Positions 41,938-50,399 are shown, numbered from the stretch's first letter. The stretch: 50,399 nucleotides of DNA from an uncultured Caryophanales bacterium (GCA_902464635.1 CABQKC010000015.1:1-50399); one strand, 5' to 3'. The notes: generated from the sequence alone by a model not told the origin. A program made the numbers and translations.

Positions 41938-43410
41938 TTAATTTTCCTTCTTTGGGAAGAAAACTAATTTTATAACAGGGACAATCATAATAGCAACAGC
42001 AGCAATCCATGCCAAAGGGTCGGCTAGAGCTACGAATAGATAAGATAAATTGGAAGCATTTGAATTAATTGGACCTCCATTTACTAAGGCAGGGACAAAT
42101 AGGCAAATAAGAGTTCTAGCAACTAATTCCCCGACTCCAGAAAGGAAGGAAAATAATGGCTTTTCAAATCCTTGGAGGATGTTTCTAGTTAAGAATAAGA
42201 TCATCAAAATTATCATGAACGGAACTGCTATATATAGGTATAGGTTCCCATATTTGATGGAATTCTCATTTATCTTATCTTTTGAATAGAAGACATACAG
42301 GTATCCGCCTTTAATAGTCGATAATAATCCTATGAGCATGATTAATATCCATAAGGCTAATCCAATTATGAACGATATTATTGTACCTTTCTTTATTCTA
42401 TCTGTTTGCTTAGCCCCATAATTTTGGGAAATATAAGAAAGGACTGCAACTCCTAAGGCATTTAAAAAACACATCAGGAAGCCAAATACTTTTGAAGCGG
42501 CCCCATATCCAACCTGGGCAGGCACTCCATTGACTAGAGTTCCATCCGGATTTATATCATAACTATTTACTGCTCTTTGCATGATGATGATACCAATTTC
42601 TAATATCGAGAATTGGAAGCCTAATGTTAAACCGTTTTTTAGATGTCTCATTAAGAATGGAGAAGAGAATTTCCAGTCTGTTTTCTTTATTCTTAGCCAT
42701 TCATATTTTTTATAGGTATAGATGATTGCTGCAATAGCTGCTAATCCTTGTGAGATGACAGTAGCCCAGGCACTTCCTGCAACTCCCATCTTAAATACAA
42801 CGATGAAAAGCAAATCGAGGAAGACATTTATAACAGTAGATGCAACTAATATTACAAATGGGGAGAAAGAATCTCCTAACGCCCTTAATATTGATACCAT
42901 TAGGTTATAAAATACCTGTGCAATAGTACCGATATAGATTATCAAAACATAAGTATAAGCGGCGTTATATTCTTCTTGCATGATTGCATCTAGAGGATTA
43001 TCTACTATGTTTATCATTTTTAGCATAGTAGGGATTAGACAAATTCCGACTACAGTCAAAATTAAAGATACAATGATGCAAAGGATAATTTGAACGGCAT
43101 AGCTTTTCCTTGCTCCGTCAACATCTTTTGCCCCGATTCGTTCCGATATAACAACTGAAAAACCAGAAGTAGCACCAATCCCAAATTGGAGGATAATCCA
43201 AACCAATACGCTACTAGAAGAGACTCCAGCGACTTCTTGCTGAGATAATGTCTGCCCGACAATTATTGTGTCGGTAAGAGTATATATTTGCTGAAAAATC
43301 ATCGATAAGACAATTGGCACAAAGAATGCTAATAGTACCTTTAGGATATTCCCTTTTGTGAGATCGATTTGGTCGAATAGAGATTTGAATTTCTTAAATA
43401 GATTTTTCAT
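41938..43410 (-). CDS. MATE-family efflux protein
   Basis: A second MATE exporter in the window, 490 residues with about twelve membrane helices. The typical helix-1 region QIYTLTDTIIVGQTLSQQEV and the mid-protein SQNYGAKQTDRIKKG mark the NorM/VmrA-like branch. A TACAAT box eight bases from the ATG suggests a leaderless message. The histidine phosphatase follows. No regulator is adjacent, unlike the marR-linked copy. Substrate unknown. Confidence 0.88.
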   Translation of the reverse strand: MKNLFKKFKSLFDQIDLTKGNILKVLLAFFVPIVLSMIFQQIYTLTDTIIVGQTLSQQEVAGVSSSSVLVWIILQFGIGATSGFSVVISERIGAKDVDGARKSYAVQIILCIIVSLILTVVGICLIPTMLKMINIVDNPLDAIMQEEYNAAYTYVLIIYIGTIAQVFYNLMVSILRALGDSFSPFVILVASTVINVFLDLLFIVVFKMGVAGSAWATVISQGLAAIAAIIYTYKKYEWLRIKKTDWKFSSPFLMRHLKNGLTLGFQFSILEIGIIIMQRAVNSYDINPDGTLVNGVPAQVGYGAASKVFGFLMCFLNALGVAVLSYISQNYGAKQTDRIKKGTIISFIIGLALWILIMLIGLLSTIKGGYLYVFYSKDKINENSIKYGNLYLYIAVPFMIILMILFLTRNILQGFEKPLFSFLSGVGELVARTLICLFVPALVNGGPINSNASNLSYLFVALADPLAWIAAVAIMIVPVIKLVFFPKKEN

Positions 43411-43418
43411 ACGCGAGT

Positions 43419-43424
43419 ATTGTA
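43419..43424 (-). promoter_or_regulatory. -10 box of MATE gene, likely leaderless
   Basis: A minus-strand TACAAT sits eight bases before the ATG; no ribosome site lies between. Confidence 0.45.
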
Positions 43425-43561
43425 TTGATTTATTTTTATTCTTCTAGATGCTTTTAGCGTTTGTAACCGCTTTTAAATAATTATGCTATTAAAATAATAA
43501 TTTTAATTGTTCGATTTGTTCAATATAGAAGTTTATAATCAAAAGGCAAAAGGAAAAACCT

Positions 43562-45865
43562 ATGATCAAACAAATTAAAGACGCTTTCTTACTTTCTAAT
43601 TCCTCTTTCTCTTATCTAATTAGAATAAGTCATGCAGGGATACCGACTTTAGAACATTTCGGAAGAAAGATAAGCCCAAATGAAGATAATGTCTCTTCTT
43701 TTTATTTTGATGATTCGACTTGCAGGGGAAGGGAAGTTAGGTTAGGAGAAAAAGACGACAATATATCTTTGTTTTCTAGCCATAATGAGTTTTCTACTTC
43801 AATGTTAGGAGATTATACTTATTCTGGAATTGAACTCGAATCAAATAAGGGAGAAGTATTTTCCTTCAAATATGTTTCTTTTAGGATTAATGAAAATCCA
43901 GAAAAGATGAATGGCCTACCTTCTTTTAGGGGAGGAGAGGAATTAGTCCTAGTTTTAAGCGATGATTTAATGGGCATTAATCTAGAGCTACATTACATTT
44001 TGTTTGAAACTGCTTTAGGTAGATATAGCAAGATAATCAATAAATCCGATGAACCCATTACATTAAAAAGGTGCCTCAGTTATGAAATTAGCTTAGAAAA
44101 TGATTCCTTCTATTTATATAACATTTATGGGCATTGGGCGAATGAGGGCAATATAGATAAAACTAGGATTACCCATAATAGAATTAGCTTTGGATCTACT
44201 ACGGGAAGTAGCTGTGATTTTGTTAATCCTTTCTTCATGGTTGCTTCTAAGAATGCAAATTTAGAATATGGTGATGTTTATGGATTCAATCTAGTTTATT
44301 CTTCTTCTTTTGAATCTAATGTAGAACTTACCCCATATAATCGAATCAAGATTTCTAGCGGGATTGATTTTTCTTCTTTCAAATTAAATCTAAGTAAGGA
44401 TGAAGAATTTATTTCTCCAATGGGAGTTATTACTTATTCTAGTTTGGGATTAAATGGGATTGCCTTGAATTTCCATCCATTTGTTTTGGATCATTTAATG
44501 AATGAAAATCTAGCTAAAACGCCAAGGCCTATATCGTTTAATAACTGGGAAGCTACTACTTTTGATTTTGATGAAAATAAGATTGTTTCCTTAATGAAAA
44601 AGGCCTCTTCTTTAGGAATTGAATTATTTGTCCTAGATGATGGATGGTTTGGAAAAAGAAACGATGATACATCTTCTTTAGGGGACTGGTATGAAAACCA
44701 TAAGAAAGTAGGGAAGGGGATTGCCTTTTTATCAAGTAAGGCTCATAAGATGGGATTAAAATTTGGGCTATGGTTTGAACCTGAAATGGTTAATATAGAT
44801 TCTAGTCTATATAAAGCTCATCCTGACTGGGTTATAAAAGATGATATCCATCCATTGATATTTGGAAGAAATCAGCTAGTTTTGGATTTAACTAAAAAGG
44901 AAGTATGTGACTTTATCTATTCAACTTTGGACAATGCGATTTCTTCTTATAATCTAGATTATATTAAGTGGGATTATAACCGTCCGATGAGCTCTATAAA
45001 ATCAAACAGGTCTCTTTTCTTTTATAATTACATCAAGGGCCTATATTCGATTTTAGAAAGAATAAAAGAAAAATATCCGACTTTCCTAATGGAAGCTTGT
45101 GCTTCTGGAGGGAGTAGGAATGATCTAGGCGCTTATTGCTATTTTGGCCAAGGCTGGATAAGCGATGACACGGATTCATTTGAAAGAAGTAGGATTCAAT
45201 CCATACTTTCTTTTGGCTATCCTCCAGTTTGCTTTTCTAACCATGTCTCCGCGAAGACATCATTGCAGATGTTAAGAAAGACATCTTTAGGTACTAAATT
45301 CGATGTAGCCATGATTGGGACATTAGGTTATGAACTTGATATATCTCAAATCTATAAAATCGATGAAGAAGAAATAAAAGAGCAAATCAAATTCTATAAA
45401 GAAAATAGAAAGACACTTCAATTTGGGAAGGTATACCAATTAAGTGATTTTGATGACAATGTCTTGTTTAGATTGATTCAAGATGATGAAAAGACATTAG
45501 TTAGCTATGTTTCTTGCTTGCAACATCCAAATTCTGGGACTTATCCATTCAGGATACCTAATCTAGATGAAACTTCTTTGTATTCTTATGAAGTGAGAAA
45601 AGAAAAGATTGATTATAGGAATTTTGGTTCCTTGGTAAATTATGTTTCCCCAATACATCTAAAAGAAGAAGGCAACCTCGTTACTTTTATCTCTAGGCGA
45701 AAAGGATTGGACAATGAAGAATTCAAGGGAACTGCAACTGGATTAGATTTGTCTTCTGGAGCGATTAAGTTAGGAAAAGAATGGTCTTGCAGCGGCTTAT
45801 CAAAATATACTAGAGTCCTAGGTGATTTTGGGGCGAGAGCATATTTAGTAAAGAAGATTAATTAA
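43562..45865 (+). CDS. Alpha-galactosidase, GH36
   Basis: It cleaves terminal alpha-galactose from raffinose-type sugars and galactomannan side chains. The N-terminal beta-sandwich runs to about residue 320. The barrel then shows LDDGWFG (359-364), GLWFEPEMV (402-410), the nucleophile D471 in DYIKWDYNRP, CASGGSRND and the acid/base Asp in WISDDTDSFERSRIQ (about D535). The length of 767 is typical of the tetrameric GH36 group I enzymes. There is no signal peptide, so it acts on imported sugars; no transporter is adjacent. A modest AAAGGA site precedes the ATG. Confidence 0.94.
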   Translation: MIKQIKDAFLLSNSSFSYLIRISHAGIPTLEHFGRKISPNEDNVSSFYFDDSTCRGREVRLGEKDDNISLFSSHNEFSTSMLGDYTYSGIELESNKGEVFSFKYVSFRINENPEKMNGLPSFRGGEELVLVLSDDLMGINLELHYILFETALGRYSKIINKSDEPITLKRCLSYEISLENDSFYLYNIYGHWANEGNIDKTRITHNRISFGSTTGSSCDFVNPFFMVASKNANLEYGDVYGFNLVYSSSFESNVELTPYNRIKISSGIDFSSFKLNLSKDEEFISPMGVITYSSLGLNGIALNFHPFVLDHLMNENLAKTPRPISFNNWEATTFDFDENKIVSLMKKASSLGIELFVLDDGWFGKRNDDTSSLGDWYENHKKVGKGIAFLSSKAHKMGLKFGLWFEPEMVNIDSSLYKAHPDWVIKDDIHPLIFGRNQLVLDLTKKEVCDFIYSTLDNAISSYNLDYIKWDYNRPMSSIKSNRSLFFYNYIKGLYSILERIKEKYPTFLMEACASGGSRNDLGAYCYFGQGWISDDTDSFERSRIQSILSFGYPPVCFSNHVSAKTSLQMLRKTSLGTKFDVAMIGTLGYELDISQIYKIDEEEIKEQIKFYKENRKTLQFGKVYQLSDFDDNVLFRLIQDDEKTLVSYVSCLQHPNSGTYPFRIPNLDETSLYSYEVRKEKIDYRNFGSLVNYVSPIHLKEEGNLVTFISRRKGLDNEEFKGTATGLDLSSGAIKLGKEWSCSGLSKYTRVLGDFGARAYLVKKIN

Positions 45866-46463
45866 GCTTTTTGCTTAGATTAAGTCCTAAAGAAGAAAAA
45901 GGCAGAAGTGAAAATAAAATCAATCCTTCAGTCCTGCCGAAATTGAAATAAATTAATAATCCCATAATAACAGGAAGAATAAATAATCCAATTCCGATTG
46001 CAATCGTAATATAAAAGATTTTCTTGTTCTCTTTTTGGATCGAATGGAGATAAATGGCAAAATAGGCGAGCTCTAATATCAATGAAGGGGTAGATAAGGC
46101 AAACATCATTTGTTCATTTAGGTTTGGAAAAGCTTCTAGGAATGCTAAAAGAAGGAAAATAGTTTGCAAGATAATAACTACAATCGTTGCTATGTGAAAC
46201 AGCTTGTCTTCGTTGTATTTTCCATCTTTGCTTTTTAAACTTGGCAAGAATTTGTAGTAGCTAGTTTCAAATAAAGTCATGATAGGAAAAGCAAAGAAAA
46301 AGGGAAAAAGAGAAAGGACATGTACGAATTTAGACATTCCAGGAAAGAATTTTGAAGTAGCATTTCCTCCTAGATTAGCAAAAAAGAGTAACCCAATTCC
46401 TAATATTAGCAATAGGATTAAAACCAAATATGAAAGCAATTCAAAATCTTCACTCTTCTTCAT
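45858..46463 (-). CDS. Six-helix membrane protein, unknown function
   Basis: A 201-residue hydrophobic protein with about six membrane helices and a charged N-terminus (MKKSEDFEL). No motif is recognised. It overlaps the S66 peptidase gene by 14 bases, so it is cotranslated with it. The stop overlaps the convergent GH36 gene by eight bases. Cotranscription with a peptidoglycan-type peptidase hints at an envelope role, no more. Confidence 0.7.
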   Translation of the reverse strand: MKKSEDFELLSYLVLILLLILGIGLLFFANLGGNATSKFFPGMSKFVHVLSLFPFFFAFPIMTLFETSYYKFLPSLKSKDGKYNEDKLFHIATIVVIILQTIFLLLAFLEAFPNLNEQMMFALSTPSLILELAYFAIYLHSIQKENKKIFYITIAIGIGLFILPVIMGLLIYFNFGRTEGLILFSLLPFSSLGLNLSKKLN

Positions 46464-47457
46464 AATTAATTCCTAGTGCATTGTCTTTGATTATTAGATT
46501 TGCTTTTGCCCCAACTACAAAAGGCAAACTAGGATAAAGATGTCCAAATGGGGCATTTATAGCGAATGGAATATTTAAATCACCTAAAGCCATCTTTGCG
46601 GATTTAATAAAATCTACTCCCATTATGCTTTCATCGTAATGGAACGGCCTACCTATTATTATGGCTTTTGTATTTTCAAAATAATTAGCCATTTTCATTT
46701 GCATCAAGCTACGGTAAAAGGAAAGCGGATTTAAGTCGCAACATTCTAAAATCCATATAATGGGTCCATTGTTTTTGCTAAATTCAGCCACCTTATCGTA
46801 TTTAGTTCCTATTAGACAAGTAATGATATCTAGACATCCACCTAATAACGTTCCCTTAACATTAATCTCTTCTTTTGTATAAATCTTAGACTCCCTATTT
46901 AATCTAGTTCTACATAATGGGGAACTAGGATTTTTTAATGGCATTCCCCATTTCTTATAGCCTTCATAATATGAGAAATCATTATTCAGCAACCTTAATG
47001 AATCTTTTTCTGAATTATCTAATTTAGCAGATATAAAAGCGGTGGCGTTTACTCCATAAATGGCTTTGGTATTTGCTAAAATCGGAAGCAAAAAAGTTAA
47101 ATTGGTATTATCTGAAAAACCCATGAACCATTTTGGTTTTGCCTGCTTTAATTTATCGAAGTCAATATGATCAAGCATGTCCATCATGACTTCCCCGCCC
47201 CCGACAGAGATGATAGCCTTTGATTCATCAAGATAGGCTTCCATGAATTCTTTTGCTCTTTCTAGAGCTGAATTAGAAGAAAGAAAACCATCGTTAAGAT
47301 AAACGTTCTCTCCAGTTTTTATCTGGTAACCTAATTTATTTAGTGTCTTAATTGATTTCTCTAATCTAGAAAAATAAGGCTCACTTGAACAGCCAAAACT
47401 AGGAGCGATTAAGTCTATCGTGTCATTTACATTTATTTTGCCAGGGGTTCTTATCAT
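46450..47457 (-). CDS. S66 peptidase (LD-carboxypeptidase / MccF-like)
   Basis: S66 enzymes either trim the D-Ala from tetrapeptide murein stems (LdcA) or cleave microcin C7-like toxins (MccF). The nucleophile S115 lies in MGFSDNTNL. The Glu is E238 in WILECCD and the His H306 in APFGHLYP, all in the expected order. The N-terminal block IDLIAPS is typical. The length of 335 and the long mid-insert (160-200) fit the MccF subgroup better than LdcA. No signal peptide. The TATAAT is seven bases from the ATG. Either substrate class is possible. Confidence 0.87.
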   Translation of the reverse strand: MIRTPGKINVNDTIDLIAPSFGCSSEPYFSRLEKSIKTLNKLGYQIKTGENVYLNDGFLSSNSALERAKEFMEAYLDESKAIISVGGGEVMMDMLDHIDFDKLKQAKPKWFMGFSDNTNLTFLLPILANTKAIYGVNATAFISAKLDNSEKDSLRLLNNDFSYYEGYKKWGMPLKNPSSPLCRTRLNRESKIYTKEEINVKGTLLGGCLDIITCLIGTKYDKVAEFSKNNGPIIWILECCDLNPLSFYRSLMQMKMANYFENTKAIIIGRPFHYDESIMGVDFIKSAKMALGDLNIPFAINAPFGHLYPSLPFVVGAKANLIIKDNALGINYEEE

Positions 47458-47464
47458 GCTTTTT

Positions 47465-47470
47465 ATTATA
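47465..47470 (-). promoter_or_regulatory. -10 box of S66 peptidase gene, likely leaderless
   Basis: A minus-strand TATAAT sits seven bases before the ATG, with only A-rich sequence between. Confidence 0.65.
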
Positions 47471-47496
47471 AAGGCAAAATAGATAATTTGAATTCC

Positions 47497-47988
47497 CTAG
47501 TGTTTTACTTTCTTTTTATTTTTCTTCTCTTCAAATTCAGCTAGCTCTTGATTTACATACATTATTTCACTTGGAAGTATCTTAAAATTCTTGTGTAGAT
47601 CTAATAAGAACGATATTGGAGGGATAGATATTCCTCTTTCGTAATTCCTTATAGTCCTTGGTGAAATCCCTAAGGTTGATGAAAAAAGATTTTGTGAAAT
47701 CTTGTTATATAATCGAATTAACTTTAATTGCTTTGTTAACAAAGGAAGAGCGACGGGGGTAAGGCTAGTTTCCATAGCATCTTTCCTTTTTATGACTATT
47801 TCATCTAATTTGAAATTTAACGCTTCCGCTAATATTGGAAGGACAAAGCAAGAAATCGAAGCGCATCCTTCTTCAAACTTAGATATGGCTTGGGCTGAAT
47901 AACCTATCTTTATTCCAAGTTCCTCTTGAGTAAAATGAAAGCGCTTTCTTCTATTTTGGATGAACTTCCCTAATTCTATTTGATCCAT
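47497..47988 (-). CDS. Regulator with two tandem XRE-type HTH domains
   Basis: A 163-residue protein consisting almost only of two Cro/C1-type helix-turn-helix domains. The first spans about 7-61 (FTQEELGIKIGYSAQAISKFEEG) and the second about 87-140 (ISQNLFSSTLGISPRTIRNYERG). A short Lys-rich tail follows. Having both domains in one chain could let a monomer bind a two-half-site operator. A strong GAAGGGG ribosome site precedes the ATG. It lies upstream of the S66 peptidase gene on the same strand, 40 bases away, and may control it. Confidence 0.85.
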   Translation of the reverse strand: MDQIELGKFIQNRRKRFHFTQEELGIKIGYSAQAISKFEEGCASISCFVLPILAEALNFKLDEIVIKRKDAMETSLTPVALPLLTKQLKLIRLYNKISQNLFSSTLGISPRTIRNYERGISIPPISFLLDLHKNFKILPSEIMYVNQELAEFEEKKNKKKVKH

Positions 47989-48152
47989 GTTTACCCCTTC
48001 CCCTAGGTTTGAATATATCTAAATACTCTAAACTTCTTTTAGAAAATTTCACTTATTATTTTCATTTCTTACCTAAAAATTACATTTTTCTTTATAAATT
48101 GCCTCTTTTTATGCGGATATTATTGCTTATAACAATTACCTGCCCTTAATGA

Positions 48153-48158
48153 TAAAAT
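48153..48158 (+). promoter_or_regulatory. Extended -10 box of the PhoH-type gene, likely leaderless
   Basis: TGATAAAAT gives an extended -10; TAAAAT lies seven bases before the ATG at 48166. The rest of the gap 47989-48165 is A/T-rich with nothing else I can name. Confidence 0.55.
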
Positions 48159-48165
48159 TAAGTCA

Positions 48166-48936
48166 ATGGATAACAATTCACCTTATAACTTATTTGGATT
48201 CAATTTTGCGGAAAACGAAGGCCAGAAAGAATTAATCAGGCAGATTAATGAAGACTGTAATAGAAAACCTCTTATTTATTGTGTAGGGGCAGCAGGGACT
48301 GGAAAGACTTTTGCTGCTTTAGCAGCTTCTTTGTCTTTGGTCAGAGGCAAAGGTTCTAAAAAGAGATATAAAAATATATTTTATGTCAGGGAGCCTGTTG
48401 AAATTGGTCATCGCCTTGGATATCTTAAGGGGACAGAAGAAGATAAATACGCCCCATATCTAGGTGGCTTGCTTGATAATTACAACCATTTGATGGCTAA
48501 TGTTAAAAATGATCCTGTAACCATAAAAAAGAAAAGGTCTTCATTAAAATCTCTTCAAGATGAAGAATATCCTCTTCCATATACTTATTCTAAATTGCCT
48601 ACAGATATTATTCCTTTAGCACCTGAATTCCTTAGAGGCAGAAGTTTTGAAGACTGCATCATCATTGTTGATGAGGCTCAAAACCTTACTCTTGATGAAT
48701 TGCAGACCCTAGTTACTAGGATTGGCCCATTTACCAAGATGATTTTATTAGGATCTCCTAACCAAATTGATGTTCCTGGGTTTAAAGAAGATGACAATCC
48801 GTTTTTGACTTCTTATAAGATTCTTGAATCGACTGGGTTAGTTGGATTTATAAAATTAGAAAAACCTATGCGTTCCTCCTTTGTGGCGGAGTTCGACAAT
48901 AGGTTTGTTGAATATAAAAGAAAATTGAAGAAATAA
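48166..48936 (+). CDS. PhoH-family ATPase, minimal form
   Basis: PhoH proteins are RecA/SF1-like ATPases linked to RNA handling and stress. The family start EGQKELIRQI leads to Walker A GAAGTGKT at 41-48, then REPVEIGHRLGYLKGT, and after an insert APEFLRGRSF with Walker B IIIVDEAQN, followed by LLGSPNQID. The length of 256 is about the ATPase alone, without the KH or PIN domain found in longer relatives. It is monocistronic and ends flush against the convergent lipoprotein gene. The biochemical role in this organism is unknown. Confidence 0.9.
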   Translation: MDNNSPYNLFGFNFAENEGQKELIRQINEDCNRKPLIYCVGAAGTGKTFAALAASLSLVRGKGSKKRYKNIFYVREPVEIGHRLGYLKGTEEDKYAPYLGGLLDNYNHLMANVKNDPVTIKKKRSSLKSLQDEEYPLPYTYSKLPTDIIPLAPEFLRGRSFEDCIIIVDEAQNLTLDELQTLVTRIGPFTKMILLGSPNQIDVPGFKEDDNPFLTSYKILESTGLVGFIKLEKPMRSSFVAEFDNRFVEYKRKLKK

Positions 48937-50298
48937 TTATTTGAAGTAGACGTGTACTTGGAAATATTTCTCGCTATTCCAGGCATAAGGATAAATGGTT
49001 ATATTTACCTTTTCTTCCTTTTGCCATGCCTCGTATAACTTTGAATATTTTGAATCATTAAGAGTTAAATTTGATTCAGTTTCATTGCTTACAAATAGGG
49101 TTTGCTTACTTCTAGCGTTTTCTTTTGTCCTATTTGTAGATTCTAAGACATTCAAGGTTGAACTCAAGACAAAGAAGATCTTATCTGCTTTGACATAATA
49201 ATCGACATATCCTTCAAAAGAATAGACATTCATCTTCCTTTCTTCATAGATTTGGAAATGGGAGGTAGAATCTTTTGTTGGATAATTCTTATATAATGCA
49301 TCTTCTTTTATTGCTTCTTTTGCGTTTGGTATAGCAATGTCTTCATTTAAGGAAACGTGGGTAATGTAATCAAAGCTTAATGCATATTTATACATGTTTT
49401 CCTGGACTAAGACATTTATGGCTTTTGTAGTGGCTTTGAAATTGTTATAGGCTTTAGATGGACCGTGTAATGTAACATAATTAACTCCATCAGTAAAAAG
49501 CCAAACGCTGTCGACGACTTTTTCTACAAATTTAAGTTTGATAGAACGAATCTCGCCATCATAATTCCCGGCTGCATTTAATGGGGCTTTGCTTAATCTA
49601 GAATAAGAATCATTTATAGAAGTTGAATTAGGTGCAATAGAAAGAAGTTGCTCTGAACTATATCTAGTTGTGGTACCACTTAGGAATTCAAAACTAGTCG
49701 CGATAAGCTCGGCTTTACCATTTAATCTACTTTCTTTCCCAACAATCTTATAGAAAGTAGTTTCTTGGCCAATGTAGTCTTTAACTTTTTTATAGAATTG
49801 TTCATTTAGGGCAACTGTTAAGAAAGAAGTCCCATCAGTAATTGTGGCCTTATATTTTTCTGTCCCGTTATAGGCTTTTGTAGATTTTCCAAAATCAAAG
49901 ACAGAAATAACTAACCCCTGTACTTCAAAAAGCCTTTCTCCGATTACCAAACCTGCTTCATTTGGAGTTCCTTCAAAACTTAAGCAGGCGTTTTTTGCTT
50001 CTTCTAGAGATACTTTCTGGGCTTCAACTGGAGCTGGAGTTGATTCTTCACTTGATGAGCTAGAGGAAGTTGATTCTTCACTTGTTGCATTAGAAGAAGA
50101 AATCTCACTAGTTTGGCTAGAAGAAGTCTCTTTGCTAGATTCGAGCGTAGAAGTTTCTTCACTAGGGGTAGTTTCGCTAGGAGTAACTACACTTGAGGCA
50201 GTTTCTTTTTCTTCGCTAGTTGAGAAAGAGGCTCCCTTGTTGCAGGAAGAGAGTATCAAGGCGGATAGAATTAATGATAATTTAAATACTTTTTTCAT
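48937..50298 (-). CDS. Large lipoprotein with Ser/Thr-rich linker and OB-like domain
   Basis: The signal MKKVFKLSLILSALILSSC has a clear lipobox (Cys 19). About 80 residues of Ser, Thr and Glu follow (SSNATSEESTSSSSSSEE), a surface spacer. The mature part has at least two domains; the first includes FEVQGLVISV and KATITDGTSFLTVAL, a strand order seen in OB-fold-like domains of Firmicutes lipoproteins. The second half (about 220-453) is similar in strand pattern (VEKVVDSVWLFTDGVNYVTL), perhaps a repeat of the same fold. Ligand and role are unknown. Confidence 0.8.
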   Translation of the reverse strand: MKKVFKLSLILSALILSSCNKGASFSTSEEKETASSVVTPSETTPSEETSTLESSKETSSSQTSEISSSNATSEESTSSSSSSEESTPAPVEAQKVSLEEAKNACLSFEGTPNEAGLVIGERLFEVQGLVISVFDFGKSTKAYNGTEKYKATITDGTSFLTVALNEQFYKKVKDYIGQETTFYKIVGKESRLNGKAELIATSFEFLSGTTTRYSSEQLLSIAPNSTSINDSYSRLSKAPLNAAGNYDGEIRSIKLKFVEKVVDSVWLFTDGVNYVTLHGPSKAYNNFKATTKAINVLVQENMYKYALSFDYITHVSLNEDIAIPNAKEAIKEDALYKNYPTKDSTSHFQIYEERKMNVYSFEGYVDYYVKADKIFFVLSSTLNVLESTNRTKENARSKQTLFVSNETESNLTLNDSKYSKLYEAWQKEEKVNITIYPYAWNSEKYFQVHVYFK

Positions 50299-50399
50299 AA
50301 CGCATAATGATAATCTTTCTCTTCAAGTTATTGAATTAAAAAGTTTTCTAGCAGCACACCAAATTGGTGATGAAAAATGTAGATTCCATCGAATTAAAT
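50299..50399. other. Right-edge upstream region, no gene seen
   Basis: About 100 A/T-rich bases upstream of the lipoprotein. A weak minus-strand TATCAT lies close to its ATG and TTGAAG further up, but no firm promoter. No open frame is supported. Confidence 0.3.

Noticed and set aside
1..50399. Mollicutes code with TGA as tryptophan
   Set aside because: TGA terminates spx, the marR-like gene, the DUF4143 ATPase gene and others at the expected protein ends, and TGG is used for Trp.
1..50399. CRISPR array, prophage or complete insertion sequence
   Set aside because: No regular spacer-repeat series, no phage structural genes, no transposase with inverted ends. Only the 83-base tail at the left edge could come from a mobile gene.

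Overview
The window is about 50 kb of AT-rich bacterial DNA packed with genes on both strands. The standard bacterial code is used: TGA ends several clear genes (spx, the marR-like gene, the DUF4143 ATPase) and tryptophan is TGG. The gene set fits a small-genome, single-membrane member of the Bacilli: Spx, RNase J, Maf, YlbF-RsmD-CoaD in Bacillus order, PlsX, a short archaeal/eukaryotic-type ProS, many small lipoproteins with Ser/Thr-rich linkers, and no outer-membrane or flagellar genes. My best guess is an uncultured gut lineage between Erysipelotrichales and the Mollicutes. The GH36 alpha-galactosidase and oligopeptidases suit a fermenting host-associated life, but this placement is inference.

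Layout. 1-4.6 kb: tail of an unknown protein, then spx, a membrane protein, a CYTH phosphatase, a membrane-tethered EIIB-like protein, maf and the RNase J gene. 4.7-7.1 kb: a lipoprotein and a secreted cysteine peptidase with Cys/His-rich tails, unlike its neighbours in base composition. 7.2-9.2 kb: def divergent from ylbF-rsmD-coaD. 9.3-10.5 kb: two tandem paralogous lipoproteins behind a structured leader. 10.6-14.6 kb: a thioredoxin-like membrane protein, a YitT protein and a marR-MATE operon. 14.7-17.1 kb: an ECF sigma factor, a membrane-anchored regulator and a lipoprotein resembling its outer domain. 17.3-25.6 kb: an accessory stretch with a DUF4143 ATPase, a small orphan protein, two tRNA-Ser genes, a degenerate GGDEF-EAL protein, proS, an HTH-Fic protein and a DUF234-type ATPase flanked by a duplicated palindrome. 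25.6-32.6 kb: SGNH hydrolase, plsX, membrane protein, a heterodimeric ABC exporter and a GNAT. 32.6-37.5 kb: a three-gene operon of SF1 helicase, coiled-coil protein and Vsr-MutT fusion. 37.7-50.3 kb: pepC, an M24 aminopeptidase, a histidine phosphatase, MATE, GH36, an S66 peptidase, a tandem-HTH regulator, a PhoH-type ATPase and a large lipoprotein.

The strongest candidate for an undescribed system is the helicase / coiled-coil / Vsr-MutT operon. It combines a mismatch-nicking nuclease fold, a nucleotide-pool-cleaning fold, a UvrD-like motor with a large unfamiliar N-terminus, and a small adaptor-like protein; no cytosine methyltransferase is nearby. Other notable signals are many apparently leaderless promoters (-10 box 6-10 bases before the ATG), two shared-core bidirectional promoters, six convergent gene pairs whose stop codons overlap or abut, and a surplus of the tetranucleotide CTAG in core genes but not in the accessory cassettes.

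No stretch over 300 bases is featureless. The longest non-protein gap (19034-19375) holds a tRNA-Ser, its terminator, a dispersed 20-base repeat copy and a hairpin. I saw no rRNA, CRISPR array, prophage or complete insertion sequence.
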